A stretch of 5,445 bases of DNA from Dehalococcoidia bacterium (GTDB taxonomy: Bacteria; Chloroflexota; Dehalococcoidia; Dehalococcoidales; Fen-1064): assembly GCA_003153075.1 (NCBI GenBank), contig PMBW01000274.1, positions 1 through 5,445 on the forward strand. The letters run 5' to 3'. The position numbers and the translations under genes were made by a program. Shown here in pieces: positions 4,427 through 5,445 of this stretch (positions are counted from its first letter, which is position 1; each line of letters opens with the position of its first letter). The notes below the pieces were generated by a model that saw only the letters and a list, made by a program, of their open reading frames with translations, had not been told where the DNA came from and ran no database searches.

Positions 4427-4995
4427 AAATATTAGGGCTTGCCGGTAGTCCGCGCCGTAACGGCAACACCGATCTGCTCCTCGCGGAATTCCTGAGGGGT
4501 GCCGCCGTTAAAGGCGCGGAGGTAAAGACTATTTACCTCAACAACCTGAAGATTGCCGGTTGCCAGCATTGTGATGACTGTTTTAAAGAAGGAAAATGCA
4601 AGATCCAGGACAGTATGCAGCAAATTTACACAGAGCTGGAAGATGCGGATGTCATCGTGCTGGCCTCACCGGTGCAGTTTTCCGGGCCGCCGGCGCCGGT
4701 GAAAGCGATGATCGACCGTTGTCAAAGTCTTTGGGCCAAGAAATATGTGCTGAAAATCGCGCCATTAAGTAGAGAAAAGATACGCAAAGGCTTTTTAATT
4801 TCCGCTGGCGCCAGGCGCATGAAGGATATGTTCGAACCAACAATAGCAATCGTTAAAACATGGTTTCATGTCCTGGAAGTTGAATATACCGGCGAATTGT
4901 TATTTTCAAAAATTGATGAAAAGGGCGCTATATTAATGCAACCGGAAGCTTTGCAAAAAGCCTATGAGGCTGGACAAAAACTGGCAGAAGGATGA
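4423..4995 (+). CDS. Iron-sulfur flavoprotein (Isf type), flavodoxin / NADPH-dependent FMN reductase fold
   Basis: The 190-aa protein has a flavodoxin-like fold. The N-terminal strand and FMN-phosphate loop are LGLAGSPRRNGNTDLLL (4-20), and ASPVQFSGPPAPVKAMIDR (81-99) forms the second flavin-contacting loop. A compact cysteine cluster Cys47, Cys50, Cys53, Cys59 (CX2CX2CX5C) matches the [4Fe-4S] motif known from the Methanosarcina iron-sulfur flavoprotein Isf, whose characterised members move electrons from ferredoxin and can reduce O2 or peroxide. A role as a cytosolic redox carrier or detoxifier is family inference; the substrate is unknown. The start GTG overlaps the ybeY stop (GTGA) and has GAGGAG 8 nt upstream. 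The gene is followed after 4 nt by the M20 hydrolase gene. The ribosome link suggested by ybeY is probably just operon sharing. No missing motif is apparent. Confidence 0.85.
   Translation: MKILGLAGSPRRNGNTDLLLAEFLRGAAVKGAEVKTIYLNNLKIAGCQHCDDCFKEGKCKIQDSMQQIYTELEDADVIVLASPVQFSGPPAPVKAMIDRCQSLWAKKYVLKIAPLSREKIRKGFLISAGARRMKDMFEPTIAIVKTWFHVLEVEYTGELLFSKIDEKGAILMQPEALQKAYEAGQKLAEG
4988..4992 (+). promoter_or_regulatory. Shine-Dalgarno site for the M20 hydrolase
   Basis: AAGGA lies 7 nt before the ATG at 5000, overlapping the end of the flavoprotein gene. It supports the ATG start and translation as part of the same operon. Confidence 0.6.
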
Positions 4996-4999
4996 TAAC

Positions 5000-5445
5000 A
5001 TGAATAAAAAACCAACAACAAAGACCGCGATCCCCGCAGTCGAGGATGTTCTTTCCGACCTGATTAAAATCCAGACCGTGAACCCTCCCGGCGGAGAAAC
5101 CGCGGCGGCGCAATATCTGAAAAGGCTCTTTGATAAATTCGACATCCCGAATGAAATCATTGAACCGGAACCGGGGCGGGGCAGTTTTATCGCCCATTTG
5201 GGCCAAGGTGAGAAAAAACTCCTCTATATGTCTCACATGGATGTTGTGCCGGTATCCGAAGGGTGGGATTTTCCCGCTTTTTCCGGGGAGATCAAAGACG
5301 GTTTTGTGCACGGCCGCGGTGCGATTGATTGTAAAGGTCTGGTTGCCGCGGAAGCCTGCGCCATTATCCAGTTGTCCCGGATTGCGAAGTTAGACGGGCA
5401 ATTGATCTTTGCCGCCACGGCAGATGAGGAAGTGGGAGGAGCGCT
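5000..5445 (+). CDS. M20-family metallohydrolase (ArgE/DapE/carboxypeptidase type), 5' part only
   Basis: The first 148 codons of a gene cut by the window edge; whole members are usually about 380-450 aa. M20 enzymes are two-zinc amidohydrolases such as acetylornithine deacetylase, succinyl-diaminopimelate desuccinylase, and di- or carboxypeptidases. Visible catalytic-domain motifs in order: VNPPGGE (27-33), MSHMDVVP (77-84) with metal ligand His79 and Asp81, GRGAIDCKG (105-113) with bridging Asp110, and ATADEEVGG (139-147) with presumed general base Glu143 and metal ligand Glu144. The zinc-binding set expected in this half is intact. The substrate cannot be told because the dimerisation domain and C-terminal half are missing, so argE or dapE should not be assigned. 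The start ATG has AAGGA 7 nt upstream and lies 4 nt after the flavoprotein stop, suggesting the ybeY-flavoprotein-M20 order is one operon. Confidence 0.88.
   Translation, partial: MNKKPTTKTAIPAVEDVLSDLIKIQTVNPPGGETAAAQYLKRLFDKFDIPNEIIEPEPGRGSFIAHLGQGEKKLLYMSHMDVVPVSEGWDFPAFSGEIKDGFVHGRGAIDCKGLVAAEACAIIQLSRIAKLDGQLIFAATADEEVGGA

Overview
The window looks like a stretch of ordinary bacterial chromosome. The tRNA is bacterial type, and most genes have strong Shine-Dalgarno (SD) sites. The MiaB and YbeY sequences, together with a YajC that carries an extra lipobox-like leader, resemble those I know from Chloroflexota of the Dehalococcoidia type. That placement comes from recalled family resemblance, not from a search, and is only moderately secure. 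The iron-sulfur flavoprotein suggests an anaerobic or microaerophilic lifestyle (inference). There are no transposases, phage genes or CRISPR arrays.

Left half (minus strand): three genes read right to left as one likely operon, miaB (tRNA methylthiotransferase), yajC (Sec translocon accessory protein) and nadB (L-aspartate oxidase). miaB and yajC are 15 nt apart and yajC and nadB are 73 nt apart. All three use non-ATG starts (TTG, TTG, GTG) behind strong SD sites. A candidate extended -10 promoter lies upstream of miaB. A convincing intrinsic terminator (perfect 10-bp stem plus U-tract) lies just beyond nadB. A second perfect hairpin sits at the extreme left edge.

Middle (3457-3955): a class II tRNA-Ser(GCT) gene with encoded CCA lies on the minus strand. 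Between it and miaB is a structured intergenic region with three parts: a heptanucleotide tandem tract (seven TTTNNNN units), a 20-bp bulged stem-loop followed by T5 on the plus strand, and a small GC-rich inverted repeat. Between the tRNA and ybeY are candidate divergent promoters.

Right half (plus strand): ybeY (16S rRNA maturation endoribonuclease), an Isf-type iron-sulfur flavoprotein gene overlapping ybeY by 3 nt, and the 5' part of an M20-family metallohydrolase gene that runs off the window. The tight spacing suggests one operon. The most notable protein-level oddity is in YbeY: the normally conserved Arg of the LNxxYR motif is Leu, while the zinc-binding histidines are intact. No clearly novel multi-gene system is visible. 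The points worth a second look are the YbeY substitution, the possible leaderless ybeY mRNA, the heptamer/hairpin module beside the tRNA, and the lipoprotein-like YajC.
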